From assembly GCA_022795445.1 (NCBI GenBank), contig JAAWGR010000011.1, positions 1 to 55,259 on the forward strand: a stretch of 55,259 nt of DNA, given 5' to 3'. The notes under the pieces are model-generated. The model had not been told where the DNA came from and did no database searches. It was given only the letters and a program-made list of their open reading frames with translations. Origin of the DNA: Oscillibacter sp. GTDB lineage: Bacteria > Bacillota > Clostridia > Oscillospirales > Oscillospiraceae. This document shows positions 46,873 through 54,758 of this stretch, piece after piece; within the stretch, counting starts at the first letter, position 1; every line of letters begins with the position of its first letter. The translations under genes and the position numbers were made by a program.

Positions 46873-49460
46873 TTCAGTTTCTGCTTCAGCTCGTAGAGCA
46901 GGCTCATGGCTTCAATCGGCGTCAGCGCGTCGGGCTGGCAGCGCCGCAGGGCGTCCAGCACTTCCCCCTCGCCGATGGCCGTCAGGGAAACTTGATCCGG
47001 CTCCTGGCGGGGAAGAACGCGGGGTCCGCTGTCCGCCTCCAGCTCCTGTAGGATTTTACGCGCCCGCTGGAGAACCCCGTCGGGCAGGCCCGCCAGTTTG
47101 GCAACCTCAATGCCATAGCTGCGGTCCGCGCCGCCGGGAAGGATTTTGCGCAGGAAAATAATATCTTCCCCGCGGGTTTTTACCGCAATGTTGCAGTTAA
47201 CCGTACCAGGAAGGACATTTTCTAATTCTGTCAGCTCGTGGTAGTGGGTGGCAAACAGGGTCTTGGCGCGCTTCTTTTCCGCGCAGTGCTCCAGCACGGC
47301 GCGGGCAATGGACATACCGTCGTAAGTGGAGGTGCCCCGGCCGATCTCGTCCAAGATCAGAAGGGAGTTTTTCGTCGCACAGCGGAGGATGTCGGCTACC
47401 TCCGTCATCTCCACCATGAACGTCGACTGTCCGGCGGAAAGATCATCGCTGGCTCCCACGCGGGTAAAAATCCGGTCCACCACGCCGATGTGGGCATGGG
47501 AGGCAGGCACAAAACTGCCCATTTGGGCCATGAGGACGATCAAAGCCACCTGGCGCATATAGGTCGACTTCCCCGCCATATTCGGGCCGGTGATGATTGC
47601 CGTGCGGCCCTCCTTTTCGCCCATGAAGGTATCATTCGGAACAAACAGCGTATCCTTCAGCACCTGCTCCACTACAGGGTGCCGTCCGTCCCGGATGTCG
47701 ATCACGCCGGATTCGTCCACCTCGGGACGGCAATAGTTGTTCCGTACCGCCACCGACGCCAGAGACGCCAGCGCATCGATTTCCGCCACGGCGTCCGCGC
47801 TCTTCTGGACGCGGGCCGACTGGGCGGCGATGTCCAGGCGCAGCTGGGTAAACAGCTCGTATTCCAGGGCCACCACCCGCTCTGAAGCGGTGAGGATGGT
47901 GTGTTCCAGGTCTTTCAATTCCTGGGTGATGTAACGCTCGCCATTGGAGAGCGTCTGCTTGCGAACATAGTCCTCAGGCACCTGGTCTTTAAAGGAATTG
48001 GAGACTTCGATGTAATAACCGAACACCTTGTTGTAACGGATCTTCAGGGTACGGATGCCGGTGCGTTCTTTTTCCTTTGCTTCCATTTCCGTGATGATGT
48101 CCTTGCCGCCGTTGAGGATATGCCGCAGGCGGTCGACTTCCTCATGGAAGCCGTCGCGGATGATGCCGCCCTCTCGGACGGAGAACGGGGGCTGGTCACA
48201 GATGGCCGCCGCGATGCGTGTGCCAATGTCGTTCAGAGCGTCCAATTCCCCCGCCAGTTCGGAAAGGCGGCGGTCGGAGGCAGCGGCGGCAAAGGTTTTG
48301 ACGGCGGGCAGTTTTTCGATCGCGGAGCGCAGGGAAACGAGGTCCCGGCCTCCGGCGGAACCGTAGACGATGCGCCCGATCAGCCGCTCCATATCGCCCA
48401 AGCCGCTCATAGAGGCGGTTAACTCTTCGCGGTTGATGGAATCGCTCACCAGCGCCGCGACGGCAGCGTTCCGGCGGCAGATATCGGCGGCGTTCAGGAG
48501 AGGCCGCTCCAGCCAGCTGCGCAGGCGCCGTGCGCCCATAGGCGTCTGCGTGCGGTCCAGGACCCACAGGAGGCTGCCTTTTTTCTCCTTATTCCGAAGG
48601 GTTTCCGTCAGTTCCAGGTTGCGGCGGGCGGTCAGGTCCAGTTCCATGAACCGTCCCTGCTCGTAGTAATCCAGGTCGTTGATATGGGAGAGGTCAGTTT
48701 TTTGCGTTTCATATAAGTAATGTAATAAACCGCCCAGGGCCATGATTGCGGCAGGGGCGGGGACGCGCTCACAGGCATTGTCGCCGTACTGTTTGCGGAT
48801 ATTCCGTTCTGCCTCCCGGAGAAGGAAGCGGCGTTCTCCCCCATTTTCCACGCGGCAATGGAATTTATCCCGCAGGGCGGCGGTAAGCGTATCTTCGGAG
48901 GCAGCGCCGTCGTTGAGAACGGCTTCGGCAGGGGAGAAGCGGCCCAGCTCGTTGATGGTGTGCTCCAGGCGGTCTTTACCGGCGAAGGAGGTCAGGTGGG
49001 TTTTACCGGTGGTAACGTCGCAGAAGGCGGCGCCGGCAGCTTGGGAGTCCAGGTATATGCCGCAGATGAAGTTACTGGCTTTGTCGTCGAGGCAGGCGGC
49101 GTCGGTGACGGTGCCGGGGGTGACGACGCGGATGATGTCGCGCTTGACGAGACCTTTCGCCTTGGAGGGATCTTCCATTTGTTCGCAGATGGCGACTTTA
49201 TAGCCTTTGGCGATCAAGCGGGCGATGTAGGCGTCGCTGGAGTGGTATGGGACGCCGCACATAGGCATTCGCTCCGCCTCTAGCTTAGCGTGTTTGCCTT
49301 TGTCCCGGCTGGTCAAAGTCAAGTCGAGTTCTTTGGACGCCAAACGGGCGTCGTCGTTGAACATTTCATAGAAATCGCCCAAGCGGAAAAACAAAATGGA
49401 ATCCGGATTCTGTTTCTTTATTTCCAGATATTGTTTCATCATCGGTGTCATCTCTGCCAA
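46869..49460 (-). CDS. mutS: MutS mismatch-recognition protein
   Basis: An 863-residue protein. It has the mismatch-binding motif FFRLGDFYEMF with the Phe-x-Glu, the connector and lever regions, and the ATPase: TGPNMAGKSTYMRQVALIVLM, the DEIGRGTSTYDG signature, and ATHYHELT. The start is a TTG at 49460 with AGAGGTG seven bases upstream; an ATG nine bases later is closer to the site than normal. The first gene of the long minus-strand run. Confidence 0.97.
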   Translation of the reverse strand: MAEMTPMMKQYLEIKKQNPDSILFFRLGDFYEMFNDDARLASKELDLTLTSRDKGKHAKLEAERMPMCGVPYHSSDAYIARLIAKGYKVAICEQMEDPSKAKGLVKRDIIRVVTPGTVTDAACLDDKASNFICGIYLDSQAAGAAFCDVTTGKTHLTSFAGKDRLEHTINELGRFSPAEAVLNDGAASEDTLTAALRDKFHCRVENGGERRFLLREAERNIRKQYGDNACERVPAPAAIMALGGLLHYLYETQKTDLSHINDLDYYEQGRFMELDLTARRNLELTETLRNKEKKGSLLWVLDRTQTPMGARRLRSWLERPLLNAADICRRNAAVAALVSDSINREELTASMSGLGDMERLIGRIVYGSAGGRDLVSLRSAIEKLPAVKTFAAAASDRRLSELAGELDALNDIGTRIAAAICDQPPFSVREGGIIRDGFHEEVDRLRHILNGGKDIITEMEAKEKERTGIRTLKIRYNKVFGYYIEVSNSFKDQVPEDYVRKQTLSNGERYITQELKDLEHTILTASERVVALEYELFTQLRLDIAAQSARVQKSADAVAEIDALASLASVAVRNNYCRPEVDESGVIDIRDGRHPVVEQVLKDTLFVPNDTFMGEKEGRTAIITGPNMAGKSTYMRQVALIVLMAQMGSFVPASHAHIGVVDRIFTRVGASDDLSAGQSTFMVEMTEVADILRCATKNSLLILDEIGRGTSTYDGMSIARAVLEHCAEKKRAKTLFATHYHELTELENVLPGTVNCNIAVKTRGEDIIFLRKILPGGADRSYGIEVAKLAGLPDGVLQRARKILQELEADSGPRVLPRQEPDQVSLTAIGEGEVLDALRRCQPDALTPIEAMSLLYELKQKLK

Positions 49461-49739
49461 CTGGTTTCACCTCTTTATCTTTGCTATTCCATAGCTGGTA
49501 GGTTCGAACCCCCCATTTTCTCTTTTTCTGTGCGCAGAAAAAGAGAAAACGGGCCGTTCACGGTCCAAAAGAGAAAAAGACGCCCCGCGGGGGATTTTTG
49601 GACCGGTGGAATCTTCCGGCGCCTACTTCTGCAAACGAGAAGACCATGCTGATTCGCCTCTGCGTCTACTTCCGCTGTCGCTGCTGCGGAGACCGCTGAG
49701 GGGTGTACTTCTATCGCTGTTCAACCGACAGAAAAGGTT
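49461..49739. other. mutS upstream intergenic region
   Basis: A 279-base spacer between mutS and the XRE gene. It holds a perfect 15-bp A/T-rich stem, TTTTCTCTTTTTCTG/CAGAAAAAGAGAAAA (49516-49530 with 49535-49549, loop TGCG), and a further GAGAAAAAGA copy at about 49570. The 10-base palindrome GGTTCGAACC (49501-49510) also occurs. No promoter could be chosen with confidence. Confidence 0.55.
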
Positions 49740-49952
49740 TTACAACGATCGCGGCCATTCCCGGCATACCAACTCGTCCAACGATACTTTATAGTAATCT
49801 GCCAGTGCAATCAGCGTTGACATGCGGGGTTCCTTTTCCCCATACTCATACCTCTGGTATGTGTGCAGACTGATCCCCAGTTCTTGTGCAAGCTCCTTTT
49901 GAGATGCCCCTTGTTTTTCCCGCAAATCGATAAGATTTTGAAAAAATTTCAT
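49740..49952 (-). CDS. XRE-family helix-turn-helix repressor
   Basis: A 70-residue, single-domain regulator: LIDLREKQGASQKELAQELG, SLHTYQRYEYGEKEPRMSTL, LADYYKVSLDELVC. This is a complete Cro/C1-type domain. The ATG at 49952 follows GAGGT; earlier ATGs lie within the operator region. It is divergent from a small gene at 50054, with two identical palindromes between, so it likely represses both. Confidence 0.9.
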   Translation of the reverse strand: MKFFQNLIDLREKQGASQKELAQELGISLHTYQRYEYGEKEPRMSTLIALADYYKVSLDELVCREWPRSL

Positions 49953-49970
49953 AAAAACCTCATAGATATC

Positions 49971-50025
49971 TTGACATTCCATTTTTGGAACGCTATAATC
50001 CAATTATAATATTCCAAAAATGGAA
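49971..50025. promoter_or_regulatory. Promoter with two matching palindromic operators
   Basis: Plus-strand TTGACA (49971-49976), 17-base spacer, TATAAT (49994-49999). Within the spacer sits TTCCA-TTTT-TGGAA (49977-49990); a second copy TTCCA-AAAA-TGGAA lies at 50012-50025, 35 bases apart centre to centre. A repressor on the first site would block the promoter. Confidence 0.8.
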
Positions 50026-50053
50026 TGCAGAAAATTTTGTAGAGGTAGTAAAA

Positions 50054-50308
50054 ATGGATACATATTTAAGATGTCTATACAATTATATAATGGAAAGCAA
50101 ATCCATAGCGTCTCAGGAAAGCCTTACAACCTACCACCATTGCCTGGCAAAGTCCGATGCCGCGTATCAAAAGATGGAAAAATCCCTGACAGCGGAACAG
50201 CTGGGTTTCGTGGAAGACTATCTGGAAGCCCGCAGCGTCCTTTCCAGCATGGAAACCGGCCGGATTTTCGAGGAGGCTGTCGCTTTGGGCAAGTGGATGG
50301 CCCATTAA
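50054..50308 (+). CDS. Small helical hypothetical protein (DUF6809-like)
   Basis: An 84-residue helical protein, with SLTAEQLGFVEDYLEARSVL and IFEEAVALGKWMA. The shape resembles the clostridial DUF6809 group (unknown function, often near phage-type regulators). The ATG has AGAGGTAG upstream. It is transcribed from the double-operator promoter and its stop overlaps the convergent miaB stop by three bases. Possibly a regulator partner. Confidence 0.7.
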   Translation: MDTYLRCLYNYIMESKSIASQESLTTYHHCLAKSDAAYQKMEKSLTAEQLGFVEDYLEARSVLSSMETGRIFEEAVALGKWMAH

Positions 50309-51723
50309 ACCGGCTCACCGTACAATGCCCAAGTGTTGCTGTCGGTGATCTTTACATCTATAAAATGACCCGCCAGTTCCGGCCCGCCCTTCAGGCGCAC
50401 CAGCCGATTCCCCTCCGTTCGGGAGGTCAGCGGGAAATCCGCATCCCCGCTCTCACCATCCACCAGCACCCGCACCGTCTGTCCAATGTACGCCCCGTGG
50501 AGCGCCGCTGACTGCGCATTCTGCACCTCTAACAGTGCATCGAACCATTTTTGTTTCTCTGCTCTGGGCACGGGGTCCGGCATTTCTGCCGCCTTCGTTC
50601 CCGGACGCGGGCTGTAAAGGAACGTGAACAGCGCGTCAAATCCAATTTCCTTCACCAGGGAAACTGTGTCCATAGCCTCTGCTTCCGTCTCGCCGGGGAA
50701 GCCGATGATCACATCGCTGGTCAGCACCAGTCCCGGCATCACACTCCGGGCATACTGTACCAGTTCCAGATACTGCGCTCGGGTATAGCGCCGGTTCATC
50801 TCGCGCAAAATACGGTCGTTGCCGGATTGGAAGGGAAGATGCAATTGCCGCGCCACATGGCGGCTTTGTGCCATAGTGTCAAAAAGTTTCTGCGTAGCGT
50901 CCTTCGGATGGCTGGACATGAAGCGGATCCAGTAGTCGCCGTCAATCTGGTCAATCTCGCGCAGCAGATCGGAAAAATCATACTGGATATCCAAGTCATT
51001 GCCATAGGAGTTGACGTTCTGCCCGAGGAGGGTAATATCCTTATATCCTTCCTGCACAAGCTGCCGGACCTCCGCCAGGACGGCCTCTGGGTCACGGCTC
51101 CGCTCCCGGCCCCGCACATAAGGCACGATGCAGTAGGAGCAGAAGTTATTGCATCCATACATAACTGACACCCAGGCCTTGACGCCCCGTTCCCGCACCA
51201 CGGGAATCCCTTCCGCGATGGAGCCATGTTCATCCTGGATGGAGAACACCCGCTTACGGTTTTCATACACCTGCCAGAGCAGCTCCGGGAATTTCCACAA
51301 TGCCTGGGGGCCGAAAACCAGATCCACATGCCGGTAGGACTCCCGTATGCGCTTGGCAACGCGTTCCTCCTGGGCCATGCACCCGCACAGGACGATGACC
51401 TGCTGCGGGTTTTCTTTTTTGCTGTGGGTCAGAATCCCCAGATTGCCGAACACCCGCTGTTCTGCGTGCTCCCGTACGGCGCAGGTATTTACCAGGACCA
51501 GATCGGCCTCTTTGGGTTCGTTGGTGAAACGGAAACCACAGGTTTCCAGCATTCCCATCAGCCGCTGTCCGTCGGCCACATTCTGCTGGCAGCCGAAGGT
51601 TTCCACACACGCGGCAGGTTGGGTTTCGCCCCAGAAGGTCCGAATCTTACCCATAAACGCCCGCTGCCGCGCCAGTTCCGCCTCTGGAATCAGCACATTT
51701 TCTCGCTTCAAAGAGGCCCTCAC
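50305..51723 (-). CDS. miaB: MiaB, tRNA-2-methylthio-N6-dimethylallyladenosine synthase
   Basis: A 472-residue radical SAM enzyme that methylthiolates i6A37 made by MiaA. Three UPF0004-domain Cys motifs (CVETFGCQQNVADG, NTCAVREHAEQ, CGCMAQEER), the radical SAM CxxxCxxC in GCNNFCSYCIVPYVRGRERS, and a C-terminal TRAM domain (GQTVRVLVDGE). GTG start at 51723 assumed; a TTG four codons later after GAGGG is the alternative. A clear promoter lies upstream. Confidence 0.95.
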   Translation of the reverse strand: MRASLKRENVLIPEAELARQRAFMGKIRTFWGETQPAACVETFGCQQNVADGQRLMGMLETCGFRFTNEPKEADLVLVNTCAVREHAEQRVFGNLGILTHSKKENPQQVIVLCGCMAQEERVAKRIRESYRHVDLVFGPQALWKFPELLWQVYENRKRVFSIQDEHGSIAEGIPVVRERGVKAWVSVMYGCNNFCSYCIVPYVRGRERSRDPEAVLAEVRQLVQEGYKDITLLGQNVNSYGNDLDIQYDFSDLLREIDQIDGDYWIRFMSSHPKDATQKLFDTMAQSRHVARQLHLPFQSGNDRILREMNRRYTRAQYLELVQYARSVMPGLVLTSDVIIGFPGETEAEAMDTVSLVKEIGFDALFTFLYSPRPGTKAAEMPDPVPRAEKQKWFDALLEVQNAQSAALHGAYIGQTVRVLVDGESGDADFPLTSRTEGNRLVRLKGGPELAGHFIDVKITDSNTWALYGEPV

Positions 51724-51752
51724 ACCTTTCAGAAAGATTTGAATTCCAAAGT

Positions 51753-51781
51753 ATCATAGCATAAAAACTCCGAAAGCACAA
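51753..51781 (-). promoter_or_regulatory. miaB promoter
   Basis: Minus-strand TTGTGC (51781-51776), 17-base spacer, TATGAT (51758-51753), about 30 bases before the start codon. The -35 is within a CTCCG/CGGAG inverted repeat. Confidence 0.65.
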
Positions 51782-51804
51782 GGCTTTTCCGGAGCTTGGC
51801 AGCG

Positions 51805-51833
51805 TTGACAATCCATGAGCGGAATGTTATATT
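51805..51833 (+). promoter_or_regulatory. pyrG promoter
   Basis: TTGACA (51805-51810), 17-base spacer, TATATT (51828-51833), followed at once by GGG. In B. subtilis the pyrG transcript starts with GGGC and slippage in low CTP adds G residues for antitermination; here the start GGG is followed by TAT and no leader terminator is seen, so that mechanism is doubtful. Leader about 65 bases. Confidence 0.72.
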
Positions 51834-51907
51834 GGGTATGTTGTCAGGAAGCGGCCCGCGGTCCCTGCGGGATGGCGGAAAAATGTGGAAGGACAGGAGA
51901 AAAGGGT

Positions 51908-53509
51908 ATGTCAACCAAATATATATTTATCACCGGCGGCGTGGTTTCGGGGCTTGGCAAAGGGATTTGCGCGGCCTCTCTTGGCCGGCTGCTGAAGCAG
52001 CGGGGCGTCCGGGTACGGAACCAGAAATTTGACCCATATATCAATGTAGACCCTGGCACCATGAGTCCTTATCAGCATGGAGAAGTGTTTGTGACCGAGG
52101 ACGGCGCGGAAACCGATCTGGACCTGGGACATTACGAGCGGTTCGTCGATGAGGATTTAAACGGCAACAGCTCCATTTCCTCCGGCAAGATTTACTGGTC
52201 CGTTCTGAACCGGGAACGCCGGGGCGACTACTTGGGCGCGACGGTACAGATCATCCCCCATATCACCAACGAGATCAAAGGCTGCATTTATTCGATGGCG
52301 GAGGAACATGTAGACGTTGTTATCACCGAAATCGGCGGCACTGTGGGCGACATCGAATCCCAGCCCTTCCTGGAAGCCATCCGGCAGGTGGCGGCGGAAC
52401 GCCCACGGGGCGATGTGCTGTTTATCCATGTGCCGCTGATCGTCCAGATTCCCGGCTCCGGGGAACTGAAGTCCAAACCTACCCAGCATTCCGTAAAAGA
52501 ACTGCTGTCTCTGGGCATCCAGCCAGACATCCTGGTCTGCCGCTGCGACGCGCCCATCGACGCCGACGTGCGCCGTAAGATCGCGCTGTTCTGCAATGTG
52601 GAACCGGACTGCGTGATCCAGAATGCCACGGCGGAAATCCTATACGAAGTACCCCTTCTGATGGCAAAAGAGGGCTTAGATGAAGTCGTCTGCCGCAAGT
52701 TGGGACTCATCACCCATCAGGCAGACCTCCGGGAGTGGACCGCTATGGTCCAGCGGGAGAAGAATGCCCATAAGAAGACGGAAATCGCCCTTGTGGGCAA
52801 GTACACCCAGCTCCATGACGCGTACCTCTCTGTGGTGGAGTCCCTGAACCACGCCGGTACGGCGAACGATACGGTCGTTACGATCCGCTGGGTGGATTCA
52901 GAGACCCTGAACGTCCAGAACACAGCGGAAACTCTCGCGGGCTGTACGGGCATCCTGGTGCCCGGCGGGTTCGGCGAGCGGGGCATTGAGGGTATGATCT
53001 GTGCGGTGCAGTACGCCCGGGAGAACGATATCCCTTACCTTGGCATCTGCCTGGGGATGCAGATGGCCGTGGTTGAGTTTGCCCGGCACGTCCTGGGCTA
53101 CGCCGACGCCAACTCCTCCGAGTTCTCCGAGACGACCACTCATCCCGTCATCGGCCTCATGCCTGATCAGGTGAACATCTCCAACAAAGGCGGCACAATG
53201 CGCCTTGGCCGTTACCCATGTATCCTCAAGGATGGTACCCGCAGCCGTGCGGCCTACGGCCAGGAGGAAATTTTTGAACGCCACCGGCATCGGTTTGAGT
53301 TCAGCAACGATTACCGCGCCGAGATGGAACAGGCCGGGATGGCCCTGGCAGGCCTCTCACCCAATGGGCATCTGGTGGAGATTATTGAAATTCCAAGCTG
53401 CACCTGGTTTGTCGGCTCCCAGTTCCACCCCGAGTTCAAAAGCCGTCCCGACCGTCCGCATCCGCTGTTCTACGGCTTTGTGAAAGCTGCTGTCGAAAAA
53501 CAATCATAA
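51908..53509 (+). CDS. pyrG: CTP synthase
   Basis: A 533-residue amidotransferase that makes CTP from UTP. The synthase domain has [18 protein letters not shown] (P-loop), [20 protein letters not shown] and [13 protein letters not shown]; the glutaminase domain has [10 protein letters not shown]-like [12 protein letters not shown] (nucleophile Cys) and the final His/Glu in [11 protein letters not shown] at 51908 after AGGAG; a frame reaching 51815 lacks a site. Monocistronic, followed by a short hairpin CCGGGA/TCCCGG. Confidence 0.97.
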   Translation: MSTKYIFITGGVVSGLGKGICAASLGRLLKQRGVRVRNQKFDPYINVDPGTMSPYQHGEVFVTEDGAETDLDLGHYERFVDEDLNGNSSISSGKIYWSVLNRERRGDYLGATVQIIPHITNEIKGCIYSMAEEHVDVVITEIGGTVGDIESQPFLEAIRQVAAERPRGDVLFIHVPLIVQIPGSGELKSKPTQHSVKELLSLGIQPDILVCRCDAPIDADVRRKIALFCNVEPDCVIQNATAEILYEVPLLMAKEGLDEVVCRKLGLITHQADLREWTAMVQREKNAHKKTEIALVGKYTQLHDAYLSVVESLNHAGTANDTVVTIRWVDSETLNVQNTAETLAGCTGILVPGGFGERGIEGMICAVQYARENDIPYLGICLGMQMAVVEFARHVLGYADANSSEFSETTTHPVIGLMPDQVNISNKGGTMRLGRYPCILKDGTRSRAAYGQEEIFERHRHRFEFSNDYRAEMEQAGMALAGLSPNGHLVEIIEIPSCTWFVGSQFHPEFKSRPDRPHPLFYGFVKAAVEKQS

Positions 53510-53557
53510 AAGGCCGGGATGAATTCCCGGTCTTCAATCAGAAAGGAGTCTTGTACC

Positions 53558-54649
53558 ATGAACCACATTGCCTCCATTACTGCCGCCTTGGAGACCCATG
53601 ATCTCCATGCCGTCCTCCTTACCGGACAATCCAACCGCTTTTATGCCTCCGGCTTCTTCACCCCCGGCTCTGACGCCGTCGCCCTTATCACCCGCCGCTC
53701 GTCCTACTTCTTCACCGACGCCCGGTACACTGAGGCCGCCGGGAACGCCCTCCCAAAGGACGTACAACTCCGGGAACTGACCGCCGAAAACCGCCTCACC
53801 GTCCAGCTTGGGCAGATTTTCGCCCAAGAAACCATCCAGCGCGTCGGATTCGAGGACGCTTCCCTCTGTGTGCAGGAGTACGAACGCTACCGTAAAACCT
53901 TTGCGGAACTTTCCGCGCCCTGCGAACTGCTGCCCGCTTCGGATTGGCTGATCGGCCTCCGGCGTACCAAGGACGACGCGGAACTTGCCGCCATGCAGAC
54001 CGCCCAGGAGATCGCCGAACGCGCTTTGGAAGACGTTCTCCGGGAAATCCGTCCCGGCGTGACGGAAAAGGAGATTGCCGCACGCCTCCAGTACTTGATG
54101 CTCCATTATGGCGCGTCGGATATGTCCTTCGACCCCATTGTTGCCTCTGGGTCCAACGGCAGCCAGCCCCACGCCGTCCCGACGGAGAAGGAAATCCAGG
54201 CGGGGGAGTTTGTGACCATGGACTTCGGCTGCATCTACGGCGGCTACTGCTCCGATATGACCCGCACCGTGGCTGTGGGGCGCGCCACGGAGGAGATGCG
54301 CCGCGTTTATGAGACCGTCCTTGCCGCCCAGGCCGCGGGCATCGCCGCGGCAAAGGAGGGCGTTACCGGCAAGGCTGTGGACAGTGCGGCGCGGGAGGTC
54401 ATCCAGGCCGCCGGGTACGGCGAATACTTCTCCCACAGCTTCGGGCACGGCGTCGGGGTGGACATCCACGAGGAACCGCGGGCCTCCGCCGCTAACGACA
54501 AGCCCCTTCCGGCAGGGGCGGTGATCTCCGCCGAGCCGGGCATCTATCTCCCTGGGCGGCTGGGGGTGCGGATTGAGGATGTCCTCCTCATCACCCCGGA
54601 CGGCAGCCGCAACCTCACCAAAGCGCCTAAAGAGTTGATTATATTATGA
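53558..54649 (+). CDS. pepP: Xaa-Pro aminopeptidase (M24 family)
   Basis: A 363-residue metallopeptidase that releases N-terminal residues before proline. The creatinase-type N-domain (about 1-125) precedes the pita-bread domain with FDPIVASGSNGSQPHAVP, VTMDFGCIYGGYCSDMTRT (two metal Asp), FGHGVGVDIHEEP (His) and SAEPGIYLPG with VRIEDVLLITPDG (two Glu): all five metal ligands are present. ATG at 53558 after AAAGGAG. The stop falls inside a perfect palindrome that may be the element insertion point. Confidence 0.93.
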   Translation: MNHIASITAALETHDLHAVLLTGQSNRFYASGFFTPGSDAVALITRRSSYFFTDARYTEAAGNALPKDVQLRELTAENRLTVQLGQIFAQETIQRVGFEDASLCVQEYERYRKTFAELSAPCELLPASDWLIGLRRTKDDAELAAMQTAQEIAERALEDVLREIRPGVTEKEIAARLQYLMLHYGASDMSFDPIVASGSNGSQPHAVPTEKEIQAGEFVTMDFGCIYGGYCSDMTRTVAVGRATEEMRRVYETVLAAQAAGIAAAKEGVTGKAVDSAAREVIQAAGYGEYFSHSFGHGVGVDIHEEPRASAANDKPLPAGAVISAEPGIYLPGRLGVRIEDVLLITPDGSRNLTKAPKELIIL

Positions 54650-54656
54650 TAATATA
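54640..54656. other. Perfect palindrome at the peptidase stop codon (candidate attachment core)
   Basis: TATATTAT-G-ATAATATA is a 17-base palindrome with 8-base arms spanning the last codons and stop of the peptidase gene. The second recombinase gene begins 102 bases away. Serine recombinases often insert at gene ends and at palindromic AT-rich cores, so this is a plausible site; no element-chromosome junction is visible. Confidence 0.35.
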
Positions 54657-54727
54657 GAGAGAACCCCTGGGCATTTGCTCATGTGAGATAAAGAAGTAAG
54701 TAGAGGTTAAAAATTTTTGCCGTCACC

Positions 54728-54749
54728 ATCCGGCGGGGCCTCGCCGGAT
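54728..54749 (-). terminator. Hairpin between peptidase and recombinase genes
   Basis: ATCCGGCG (54728-54735) and CGCCGGAT (54742-54749), six-base loop. On the minus strand the T-run (TTTTT) lies about 15 bases further on, so terminator strength is doubtful. It lies 10 bases beyond the recombinase stop. Confidence 0.45.
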
Positions 54750-54758
54750 AGGTCTGGC

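Noticed and set aside
49490-49520. GGTTCGAACC followed by CCCC resembling a tRNA T-arm and 3' end
   Set aside because: The would-be T-stem has mismatches and no acceptor, D or anticodon arms can be built upstream; it is just a 10-base palindrome.
51834-51907. CTP-sensing pyrG attenuator
   Set aside because: GGG follows the -10 box but the next bases are TAT, and no leader terminator with a pyrimidine antiterminator partner is visible.
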